DNA of 64,000 nucleotides. Origin: Opisthocomus hoazin. Lineage: Eukaryota; Chordata; Aves; Opisthocomiformes; Opisthocomidae. Below the pieces are notes generated by a model. It made no database searches, was not told the DNA's origin, and was given only the letters and a program-made list of their open reading frames with translations. Below are positions 48,701 through 60,700 of the stretch, piece after piece. The position numbers were made by a program, and so were the translations under genes. The DNA is taken from NCBI RefSeq assembly GCF_030867145.1, contig NC_134433.1, forward strand, positions 8,631,216 to 8,695,215. Direction: 5' to 3'. Every line of letters starts with the position of its first letter. Positions within the stretch are counted from its first letter, which is position 1.

Positions 48701-51700
48701 TAACAGGTAAAACAGAAGTCTGTATTTCTGTGTAGGTGGAAGGCTTGGAAGTTAATTGCTTAATGCTAACTGCACTCTGAGGAGCTGAATGAGGTCTTAA
48801 CAGTGTTTGCTGCATAATAAATGGTAGGTGGTAGTACCTTTACCCAGAGCTTGGAACACTGACAAGTCCTAAGCTAAGCTTGACTTGCAGGAAGTGACAG
48901 AAAATCTGGACTCCTTGCCGGCTCTTAACATCCTCTTTACAGTTTCAAAATGTGTAATTGCTAAATGGTAGCATACATGACAGCCCAGCATTGCGAGGGA
49001 ACTACTAGTAGATAGGATTTTCCTTGTTGGCTTCAAATCTTGGTGTTACAAGGTAGTGGGGAGGGTGCTAGCACACTTGTTCGTATCAAAGTGTGGTTGG
49101 AATAGCACTCTTAACAGTGTCCACGTTTTTTCTTTAGGAAACTGCTTGCTTCAGAGGGCAGCTGGTGCAGGAAATGAGGCAGCTTCTCTCTTCCTAGCAA
49201 CTCATGGAGCAAAAGTCAACCACCAAAATAAATGGGTAAAAGCAGAAACTTGCAGACTGTAGTCTCATAGTTTCCTTATTTCTCTTCAGAAATAAGATAG
49301 AGAGAGCTTATTGCTAACCATAGCTTAAAGCAAGTTGGAACACTTGCTGAGCCTTCTGCATGTTTTCAGATGTTTACTAGTGATGAGACAACTGTTGCAT
49401 TCTCATGGCACTGTTCTTGCAGCATCACCAGTTGTTACTGGGCTTTTAACACTTCCTGCAGTGCCTGTTGTAATAAAGTCCTTAATACAGGCTAACTCAT
49501 GTGATTTGGACGTTCTAAGCAGCTGCAACTACTAGTTCATAAGCTCTTCACATCAATTCTTGTGGACATAGTAGTTTAAAAGCTACTTCTCTTCTGGCTT
49601 TCATGTCTCAAGCTGTTAACCTAGTACTCTGCTTATTAAAGGGAGAAACACCACTGCATACAGCCTGTAGGCATGGCCTAGCTAACCTGACAGCAGAACT
49701 TCTGCAACAAGGAGCCAATCCAAACATCCAGACGGCAGAAGCAGTGCTTGGTCAGAAGGATGCGTCTTCTCCAACAGCAGAGAGTGTTTACCTGCAAACT
49801 CCCCTTCACATGGCCATTGCTTACAATCACCCAGATGTGGTGTCGGTCATCCTGGAACAAAAAGGTAGGTTTCTTCTGGTTCAGACTATATTGATGCTGT
49901 AGTGGATCAGTGTGTCAAGATGTCACTAAACTGTGTTTTGATAAACTACTGATAAAGTACCTCTTCCTGTAAACATTGTTTTAAGTAGAGCAATTAAGAC
50001 TGGCTAAACATAGTCTTAAACTCAAATCACCTGCTTGTTAAGACTGGAACTAAACATAGTCTTAAACTCAAATCACCTGCTTGTTAAGACTGGAAAATTA
50101 ATTTGCCTGTAAATCTTTCTAAAGTCTCCACTGTAGACAATGGATTTGAACACTTTGCCCCAGGTTGTATTCTAACTGTACAAATGAGATCTCTTTTCTC
50201 TCCCCGTCAAAGCATTTTGTTCAGGTAAATGCTGGAATCAAATATGGATAAAGGCATGTTTCTGTGGTGAGATTTCTGCATCCCTCAAGTCTGTCAGTAA
50301 GAGGATTTTGTACAGAGTAATGCTAGTATTGTAGTAGAGTTCAGTACTGAAATAGTAGCAGGTAACAGATTATTAAATGCTACTGGTTCAGCTTTTCCTT
50401 TCTAGCAGCAGCAAGGGAGTTTGACAGCTGAAATAAGGCCTATTTTGTCTCCTACCGTAAGTGGGATGTAGAAGGGAGTAGGTGAATTGCAGAGAACAGC
50501 ATCCATCCCACAGAGCTGAGGAGGAGTGCTGCCACTGTCTTGCAGTCCAGCCTCCACTCTTCATTCTCTGAACTTTGTGTGTGCAGCTCCATTTGGAAAT
50601 GGAGGTAGAAAGGGGGCCGGTTAAGCCTCTTCGCTAGAAAGTTAAATTTTTTTTAGTATAAGTATTCAGATAGGTGGTAGTGGCAATACTGCCTGAATCC
50701 TAAGCAGTATCACGTTCTGGGAAACTGAAGGTACCTTGCTCAACTATTGCAAACTGACTGCTAAAGGAGCAGCCTACTTCAAAATGTGACACTGCTACTG
50801 CTGCAGCTTTCAGTGTGCAACTGCAGATCAAATACAAGAATGCTCTAATTCCTTATGCTTTTTTTCTAGCTAATGCTCTTCATGCTACCAACAACTTGCA
50901 AATTATTCCTGACTTTAGCCTAAAGGACTCAAGAGACCAGACTGTGCTGGGATTGGCTCTTTGGACAGGTATGTGCCTTCAAAATAAGATGAGAATTTAC
51001 AAAGATATGAAAGCTATAGTGTGGTAAGTTTTGTTTTTTTTTTTTTTTTTTTAAGACAAAACAGCAGGTGTGTGTTTGTCCTGGCTTGTGCTGCTAGTGA
51101 GAAACTGTTAAGGAGAGCTTTAGATGATTCTTCAGCTTCTGAAAGGGAATGTTCACATCTGACTTGCTGATAGATTTCTAGCCTTACAGCTTTGCTTGTT
51201 TGCTAGCAGGTAGCCTGGAGCCTCTTGCCCACAACTGTACTTGCAGTACAGGGGAATGGAACTTGAAATACTGATTCAGAAGATGCTTTCTTGTCTGAAA
51301 TGTAGGGGGGAATGGTTTGTGGAAAACTAGGTATTTGTTTGCAGCCAAGTGACATTTTGGCAGTATCAGGACATGGTCAAAAGAAAGAGGTGTTGTGGTC
51401 ACTACTGAATCAACTTAAGCATGGCCCTGCGGAGCTGGAAACAGCAGCTGTATTGGGGATGGCTACTCATAGAGATGAGGCAGAATGCTTAGTGATGTGG
51501 CTCTGTACAGGAGTGCTAGATGTCATCCCTATGTAACAGGCATCTTCACTGTCCAGGCTCTTCACTTTCCTTTCCAATGAACGGAAACCAAAATGTAGTT
51601 TTCTCTCTAATGTTGCCTTTATGTGCTTCTGAGATAAAGGAGGAGGAACTAAGCTAAACAGGGAATAGGTTATGAACATAATACCGAAGTTAATGTGTTT

Positions 51701-54700
51701 GTTGGACAGAAGTCTGAGATGATGTGGAGGATTAGGCTCATTATGGTTAAGGAGGACTCTACTACATTTAGGCTGGCAGAACTAATGGGAAAGCTCTGCT
51801 GTATACCAGAACATATCTTGTGCCTTTAAGAAACATCAAAAGGACTCAGTAATCAATATTCAGTAAGTCTGTAAGTGAATATTGAAGCTGGGTAGAGTCA
51901 TGAGTTGGTTTAGCTCGTGTGTGTAAATTTTAATAGGCTCTAGCATTCATTCAGTGCCTCTCTTGCTATCGTTACTGAAAATTAATAAATGAAACTTCAA
52001 GCTTTTAATCTTCAATGTGTATGTTTTATAGAACTGAAGGTAAAATACTAATGAGCTTTAACTCCTTAGGCATGCACACAATAGCAGCTCAGCTGCTTGG
52101 GTCTGGGGCGTCCATCAATGACACAATGTCAGACGGACAGACTCTACTACATATGGCAATACAGAGACAAGACAGCAAGAGTGCACTCTTTTTGCTGGAG
52201 CATCAGGCAGATATAAATGTCAGGTAATATCTTAACTGATACAACACTCAACTGGATATGTATTGAATGGTTAGTGACAACTGCCTTTTATATAATGGCT
52301 TGAAGCTTGTTTCAAATAATGGTTTTGCATAATTAGGTGTTTGCTTTTTATAGCACTAATTATAGCTGAGGGATTACGTATGTGAACTTGGACCTATATG
52401 TAGCTCCATTGGTCAGTACCTCCTCTTGAGACTGCAGAGAGAGGTGCCACTTAATTCGAAGTAGAACAGAATCCTCTAACAGACTCGAGTCCTAGAGACA
52501 GGTACTGAACTTCTATAGTCTCATCTATTTGCCGGCTCATTGGGGCTGCATGTTTTCTACCATCTAAATTAATTAAATGTAGCTCCAGCAACAAGATACC
52601 AATAGAACCTGCCTCCTGAGTATCTCCTAGACAAATTGATATTAGACTTAACAAAACATTTATCTGCTTTATCTGCATTTGAAATGTGGTGAGCTATACA
52701 GTAATGAATGTCATGGGTACAAACTGCCTAGTACTGCTGTTGTAACTTCAGGTTCTTAACGGTATTTCTGACTGTTGCTTGAAGTGTTACCACAGTAGAG
52801 ACAGAGCTGTTTCCTTCTGTGGCAGTAGGCTTGCTCTGAAGGAATGCTGCACTTAAGGAAAAGACAGTGTCTCTGAGCTAAGAACACTAACATGCTTTTC
52901 AAACTTTAGGAATCAATCAGTTGCTGCTGATGGGTTGGGGGGAAGAGGAAAGTAAACTGCGTAGCTGTGATGAAAAACTAACATGGTGCATTTTCTTGTC
53001 TGTAGAGATATGGTCTTACCACAGCCAAAATACACACGTGAGGAGATAATTCTTGGCTTTGCCAATAAACGACTGTACCACAAGGCCTAACTTTATAACA
53101 CAATAGTAACACACTTCAAACTGTGCCTGTTACAGAACACAGGATGGAGAGACTGCCTTACAGCTAGCTATAAAAAACCAGCTCCCTCTTGTGGTTGATG
53201 CTATTTGTACCAGGGGAGCAGACATGTCTGTGCCAGATGAGAAGGGAAATCCTCCTTTATGGCTTGCCTTAGAAAATAACCTGGAAGATATTGCATCAAC
53301 TCTGGTAAGAATGTCAGTTGATTTAATTTAATCTCACTTTTGTGCATCTTGCTAGCAATAAAGGTCTCATCAGCAAAAACAAGGTCAATGCATGAAAAGA
53401 ACAGAGTAGTCCTATACAACTATCTAACTTCTAGAGGCTTTTCTTCACCAGAAGTTCTTTTTTGCTGGGAGATCTTTTATAAACATTGTACTCTGCGTAG
53501 CCAAATATCTTGCAGCCACTTTAATAAAATTGTAGAACATGTTGTGTGGATTCCTGATTGTGGAAAGAGTAGTGGTCTACAGAAAACCTCAGTCTGTAGC
53601 ATACCAGACTTGTGTAATGATCAGCTTCCTGAATAAAACTGAACACGCGTATGTGTGCTTTAGAGTATGTGCTGGTTTTTATCGCATCTTAAAGTTCCAT
53701 TAAGAAGGCCTTTAAAGACTTATATTTACTTTTAAGGTTATTCACTTCTAGGCAGGAGACTTCTTAGGAGAAGTAAGTAGACCTCCTTGTGTCTCCTTCA
53801 TAAGCAAATTACTTGAAAGCTTTGTCTCTGATACTCAGTTGTTGTCTGCTAGAGACAACTATTTAAAAGGTGTGTTGATGGCCTGAGAAATACATCTTGT
53901 AACTGTACTTGACCATTTGTGCTGGTACTGGATAGGAATCTTTATGGAGTCAACACTGAAACTACTTATGTATAGACCTTGTAAATAGTTTGTAAAGTGG
54001 AGTGGAACAAGCTTTAAAGTGCCACATTGCTTGAGTAAGTAGTTCTGTAGTAGGATACAAATATTAGAAATACAGTTCCTAAAAAAGCTCTCTCTGTTCA
54101 GCTGAATGTGTAGGAAAGCAACTAAGTGGGCCAGACCTTCAAAGGCAATGTCTGCCAGTGCTACTTGACTCACTTTAAGTGTTTGTCATTGCTGAATACA
54201 AGGTAACTGTTAGCCAAACTGGCTGAAGACCTGTCTGTTCAGGGTATATGGGTGAATATCCGAATTATTGGTAAACACTACCTAATTAAGTATTACACAG
54301 TAGGCCACTAAAATAGTCCAAGAGACTTTAAAGTAGCTTCCTGAATTTCAGTGACTGTCACGAGAATAAACAAGGCATCTCGGATGCAGCCTCTAAGGGA
54401 TAATGTTTCAGAAGCATTAGTCAAGGGCTATATAAAGTAGTAGGAGCCTACTGGAGACATAAAAAAAAACTTCACTGCCTCATTGTGCTTCTCCTTCCAG
54501 GTTAGGCATGGCTGTGATTCAACCTGTTGGGGGTCAGGACCAAGTGGCTGCTTACAAACTCTTCTTCATAGAGCTATTGATGAAAACAGTGAACAAATAG
54601 CATGCTTTCTTATTCGCAGGTCAGACCCTGTTCTAAAGTACAAACCTTCCAATGTGCATGTACATATTTTCCTGGCATAAATCAATTGAGTGCTATTTTG

Positions 54701-57700
54701 AGCCAGTAGCAGGTATGTGCTTCGTTAGACTTGTGGTGGATGGATGGCACTTATGGAAGCCTGACTAATCTTAAAGACACATTGTTACCTGTATTAGACA
54801 AGACAAGAGTCAGACTAAAACCAGGAACTTGTGCTCATGTAGAATGCGTCAGCAGTTGCTGGATCAGCTCTTGTAAACTTTTTTCTGACCCTTGTTTGGA
54901 ACTGTTTGAATCTGGATTAAATGTAATAAATTGGCTGTATGGTGTTTATTTTAGTGGCTGTGATGTGAATAGTCCCAGAAAGCCAGGCCCGAATGGAGAA
55001 GGAGAAGAGGAAGCTCACGATGGACAGACACCCTTACACTTGGCAGCTTGCTGGGGACTAGAAGAGGTGATCCAGTGCCTTTTGGAGTTTGGTGCCAATG
55101 TCAATGCTCAGGTATGTAGAGAAATTGTGCAGTTTCTTTGAGGGTGATTCTTTGCCTCTAACGTAGTGAGAACAAACTTCCCTCTCAGCTGTGTGTTTTG
55201 CTTGATAGGAAAAAGAACACCTTTCTGTTATGGCTGAGCCAGTGTGATGACTGGCTGCAAGTTCTGTGTTCTTTCTTATCCTGTGTTACCAGATCTAGTA
55301 TTTATCTGCCCGTATGATGGATTAATTCAGGAAGTTATACTGAAGGAGCACAATGACACAGAAGGCTTCTTGCAGTGTTAGTCTTCTGATGTAATGATTG
55401 GAATTCAACTCTTCTGTCCCTAATGTGAATGGCAGGCAGGAGCAGGGCTGTATTCCGCTGCAATTACTCATTAGATCAGCTGTAGTGTAAAACTCCAGAA
55501 CACTCGACTTTCTTCGTATGTTTGGGAAGTGTCTTCTGTTACTGAGTAAACTAAGGTGATGTAACTATGAGTTACACTTCATTTTTCATTACGCATAATC
55601 CTTAAGCAGAAGCTTGAAATAGCAGTAAAAGAAATTAATGCATAACATTTCTGGGTCCTGCTGTTGAAAGTGACATCAAAATGAATGACAGAACATAGTC
55701 ACAAAGCAGCCATGGCTGTAAACTGCTGCTTGATGCAGACAAGTGATTAAACACCTTATTTGAATTTGCAAGACTTTAATATACTGTTTGCATAACAAAC
55801 ATGCCTGAAATTGTTACATTTTCAGTGAGGGAGCTTTGAAGTGTTTGGCTTCCAGAAAACTTGTGCTTGAGAGTCAAGCTAGGGAAATAGCTGTAGTGCT
55901 GAGTCTATGGAAATGATACTTCAGGTTTGTATACTGTAGTCTGTACATTATTCTTTCAGATAAAAATTGAATTCTATGAATTGTTACTACTATAAAGTAT
56001 TAACATCAAATACCTCAAACTAATATTAGTTTGAAAGCATTCTCTTGGAATCCTTGGCTGTGGTCTTGAATGCTCATTTCTTCCCCCAAATGCCTGGCTA
56101 CATGGGCATAGTTACTCTGAGCTACTTAAATGGCTATATAGCACAGGATTGAGGTCAGCCTATCTGGAGAAACAAATGCCAACTTGCTTCACTTACACTG
56201 TGGATTTGAGCTCCTGCTGCAACTGTTTGGTGTCCCAGGTGAAGGCGGCTGGGTATGTCACAGAACTAAACTAATAAGCCTCCTCTACTTTTCAGAGTTA
56301 GGGAAGGATTTGTGTATTACTGAATCTTCATATAACAAACTTCCTGGTTTCCTTCTAGGATGCAGAAGGAAGAACTCCCATCCATGTTGCCATTAGCAAC
56401 CAACATAATGTTATCATTCAGCTTATGATTTCACATCCAGATATTAAGCTAAATGTACGTGACAGGCAAGGAATGACTCCCTTTGCATGTGCCATGACAT
56501 ACAAAAATAACAAAGCAGCTGAAGCAATTTTGAAGAGGGAGCCAGGAGCTGCTGAACAGGTAAGCTGGGAGTATTCAAAGCATGCTGGTCGTCTTACTGC
56601 ACTAATCCATGGTAACAGGTGTTCTACAAGCAAATTCTGTGTTACCCTTTTGTGGCTTTACATGCAATGACGTTTGCAAGATGCCAGTTTTCCGTAGCAG
56701 GATTTCTTAGGAAAATGTAGGTGTGTATGTGCTATGTGTGAGAACATCAAGGATTAGTGTCTCATCAAACCTTATCTCATTTTGTCAGTACTAAACTGAC
56801 GAACAGGCATAGGTGTATATTAGGAGAAATTTCTGACTCTACTCTTGTCTTGTGCTGAAGTAGTACAAAAATAATGTATTACCTAGATTTCCTAAAGCTA
56901 TCCAGAATAGAAACCCTGACCTAAAGTAACTGAATAATAGATGCTGTGCTGCACTGCTGAACTATAAAACCTCCAACTGTATCTTCAGGATTCTGGTGTG
57001 ACACTTCAGGCAGCTGTTCAGGAGTTTCTTCCTACCCTATGTAAGTTTAATTATTAGTAAAATATCTGAGTGTTTAGTGAGCTCTTGTATTATATCTAAA
57101 GTGTGGTTACAAATACAGCCAGTTCTAAATATGCTTTAACATCAACTTCAAGGCAAAGATTGAGCAACAACATGCACTTGGTATTAAGCTGAAAAATGAA
57201 TACACTTTGCATCAGTGTGGCAGAATTGCATGTTGCTTCCTTCTCTGATGTTAACTGCCAGATTGACTCGTTTGTTTCATTTAACTGAGTTTATCATTAA
57301 TTGCTGCTCGTACTTACTACAACCAGCTGTTAACCTTTTGTCTGCACAATGCGCTCCAGTGTGTGGTCAAGAAATGACAAGGTTGTAAAGCAGTCTGAAG
57401 CAGACTAGAGGGAGCAGTTGCAGCTGATAATTTCTCAGTTCAGTTTATTTGATAGTCACATCTATCAAATAAGTCTCTAATGTCAAGCAGTGAAAGGACC
57501 AAGACTCTAGAGCTCAATTGAAGTAGAAGGAGCAAGTATCTCTTGGTCAAAGTACATCCTACTCCATAACAGTTTGCTACAGAAATAATGGATTTCATTT
57601 CACGTGCCCTTTTTGCCACAGGTTGATAATAAAGGTCGGAATTTCCTACATGTAGCTGTTCAGAACTCAGACATTGAGAGTGTGCTGTTCCTGATAAGCG

Positions 57701-60700
57701 TACAGGCTAATGTAAACTCTCGGGTTCAGGATGCCTCCAAACTAACACCTCTCCACCTGGCTGTACAAGCTGGCTCAGAGATCATTGTACGTAATCTGGT
57801 ATGTACTGGAGAGTAATTTTTTCCTCTACTGAAAAATACACATTCTGCATTAATGCACACTGCCTGTAGGCTGGAGAAGTCAGCTGAAGGCCACCGCTTA
57901 TTTTTCGTAAATGGAACTCCGATTTGCATAAAGTTCCCTTGTCTTGTACTGTTAGCTTAGCTGCATCAGTAGCCTTTCTATGAGCGTTTGATTTGCAGCA
58001 GTCACTAGGTGGTGTGGTTCACTCTGAAGGAAGAACCTTACCTTGCACTTTCTGCACGCTTCAACACAAACACAAGTTGCAGCAGCTCAGTAATGATAGC
58101 ATTTTGTAAACGATGGAGGCCTAGAAGTATCTCTGTACAGTGGAGTCTGTGTGCTTCATTCACAGAAATAAACTGTTAGCTAATAGCCATGAAAATGTCT
58201 TTGAACATATTCCTTCTTGCATCTTGACAGCTGCTTGCAGGTGCCCAGGTGAATGAACTGACTAAGCATCGTCAGACTGCTCTTCACTTAGCAGCCCAGC
58301 AAGATCTGCCCACAATCTGTTCAGTCCTTTTGGAGAATGGAGTAGATTTTGCAGCTGTAGATGAAAATGGAAATAATGGTAAACTTCTAAAATTATACAA
58401 GTAGATGTAAACACTTCAGTAGGTTTCTTAACGATATTTTGTAGTGGTAGAGACAGCTCACTGAATGGGCGCACTCTTCAAAGGTGAAAAAGAACGAAAG
58501 TCCATGAAGTCAAAGCTGGTAGGAGTTTTGGAGAGGGGGGAAGTGGAAGGGGAGTGCTTAATTTTGTCAGGCTGTAATTATTGTGGACATTAGCTACTTC
58601 AGTTTCCTGAAGTGTCTGTGTTTTGCTTTTCAGCTCTTCATCTGGCAGTGATGCATGGCCGTCTAAACAATATCCGGGTCCTCCTCACAGAGTGCAATGT
58701 GGATGCAGAAGCCTTTAATATTAGGTAATCAGTATAGTCTTAACAGCCGAAAAGAATCACAGTCTATTTTAAAATGTGGGTTGGTGTGTCTACATAACCC
58801 CCCCCCCCAAATTTGGCTTGGATTATAGTATTTCTATACTAATTTCATAGTGAAATGTGCAGAGCATGTTGTGTCTAAATTGCGTGGAAATTATATATAC
58901 CAAGAAGGGTAAGTTAAAGTAGCCAGTTGTGTATGATTTACTGAGTTACTTAGGTGGAGCATTGTTTACATCTGAACAAAACTTGAAAACGAGAATTGGA
59001 TGAGTAAGTGTAGTAGCAAGCAGATGTTGATCAGGATAACAAACTTTTTTCCCCAGAGGCCAGTCACCAATGCATATTTTGGGACAATATGGGAAAGATA
59101 ATGCAGCAGCCATATGTGACCTCTTCTTGGAGTGTATGCCAGAATACCCTCTAGACAAACCTGATGCTGAAGGAAACACAGGTAGGTGAGATTCAACAGC
59201 TATTAAACTTGAAAGTCACTGAAGTTGTGTTAATGGTGTGTCATTTTTAAAGCTGGAATAATTGGCAGTAGTGTGTTATATACAGAAAGATGCAAGCATT
59301 ACACAGAAACTTAATGAAACATCCTACTCTGGACTGAGTGTAACACAACACCTACGACTCTGCTAGCAGGGAAGTGTCTGGCTTTTATTTTTCAGTGCTC
59401 CTGTTGGCTTATATGAAGGGAAATGCTAACTTGTGTCGTGCAATAGTGAGAGCTGGGGCTCGTCTTGGAGTTAACAACAATCAAGGAGTCAATATCTTCA
59501 ACTACCAAGTTGCTACAAAACAGCTTCTCTTTAGACTGCTGGGTAAGTACTGCTTGTTATGCTTGGAAAGTGTTTTTTGTTTCTGCTTCTGAGATACTTC
59601 AGTGGAGGAGAGAACTCTGGACATCTGACTTAGTCATTCCAGAGGGGCTGAACTTCTGAATACGGTACCACTTTAAATGGGGGGCAGAAATACTAATTTT
59701 TCTCATGATCAACTGGAAAGTTGCACAATGCAGAGCTGTTAAATGCTACTTTTTCTGGAAGGATAGACGTGGAGACTTCTGGCTGGTGTCGTAGTGTGAT
59801 CTAGCTTAAAACCTAGATACTGCTTTTTAACTTGTGCTGTGTAGTTGCTGTGGGTAATGTATAGCTGCTTCCATCAACATTGCATTTTCTACAAAGAAGA
59901 CTGCAGCTACTGCAAGAGCAGCTAAATTGATTATACTGGATGCAACCTGAAACTGGAAAAAGCCTCCTGTAATGTTGCAGTATACTCAGGTGTCTGAGCC
60001 CATTTTGCCTTGACATTTTTGCCTCTAACAGATATGCTGACAAAAGAACCTCCCTGGTGTGATGGCTCCAACTGCTACGAATGCACTGCCAAATTTGGAG
60101 TCACAACGAGAAAGCATCACTGGTAATATGACATATCTGGCTGTGCTTACAAGGAAACGGATTCCTTTCCCAAACGTAGCTAGGCTTGTTCCTTCTGGTG
60201 GTTTAGGAAACCTCCATATTAATGGAGGTGTATAACCAGTAATCCAGCTGAAACATTCCACTCTGTCCTAGATCTTGTGGTCTGACTAAAATCATGTCTC
60301 AAGCAGTTTGTACACCTAATATTCTGATTTGTTGGAAATGAGAAAGTCAAAGTTCCAGCAGTGAAATGGAGGATTTGCATGCCTGCTTTCAGTAGTGGGG
60401 CTGACTTGCTCTGAAAGAGGTGACAGATCTGGGCAGCCACTGCCAGCTTAGGTTAGGCATGCTCTTTGTAATGTGGAAATGACTGAAGATGCTGACTGGA
60501 GACGTGAGTTACCTTTTCTTAACTAGTCTGAACTTCCACAAAATGTGCTGGGTTAGATGGAAGCTAAATTCAGACTTTTCTCTTGGAACAAGTAAGACAA
60601 GCCCAGTGTTCCAGAGAAACTGCACGTGGATCAGTTAAAGTAGTACTAGGTGACTGACTAGTATATAAGCAGCATATCTTTTTTTTGGCATTCAGTTATT

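Larger units (their letters stand above)
49865..56358 (+). other. ANKFY1: ANKFY1 introns 12-17
   Basis: These are GT-AG introns between exons 12 and 18. They contain the tandem duplication at 49994-50093, a poly-T run near 51034-51052 and a 20-bp palindrome at 56015-56034. No other gene is seen. Confidence 0.85.

Noticed and set aside
54731-55141. 136-codon + ORF
   Set aside because: Only 54955-55111 is real (ANKFY1 exon 17). The upstream part is open intron and the tail runs past the donor.
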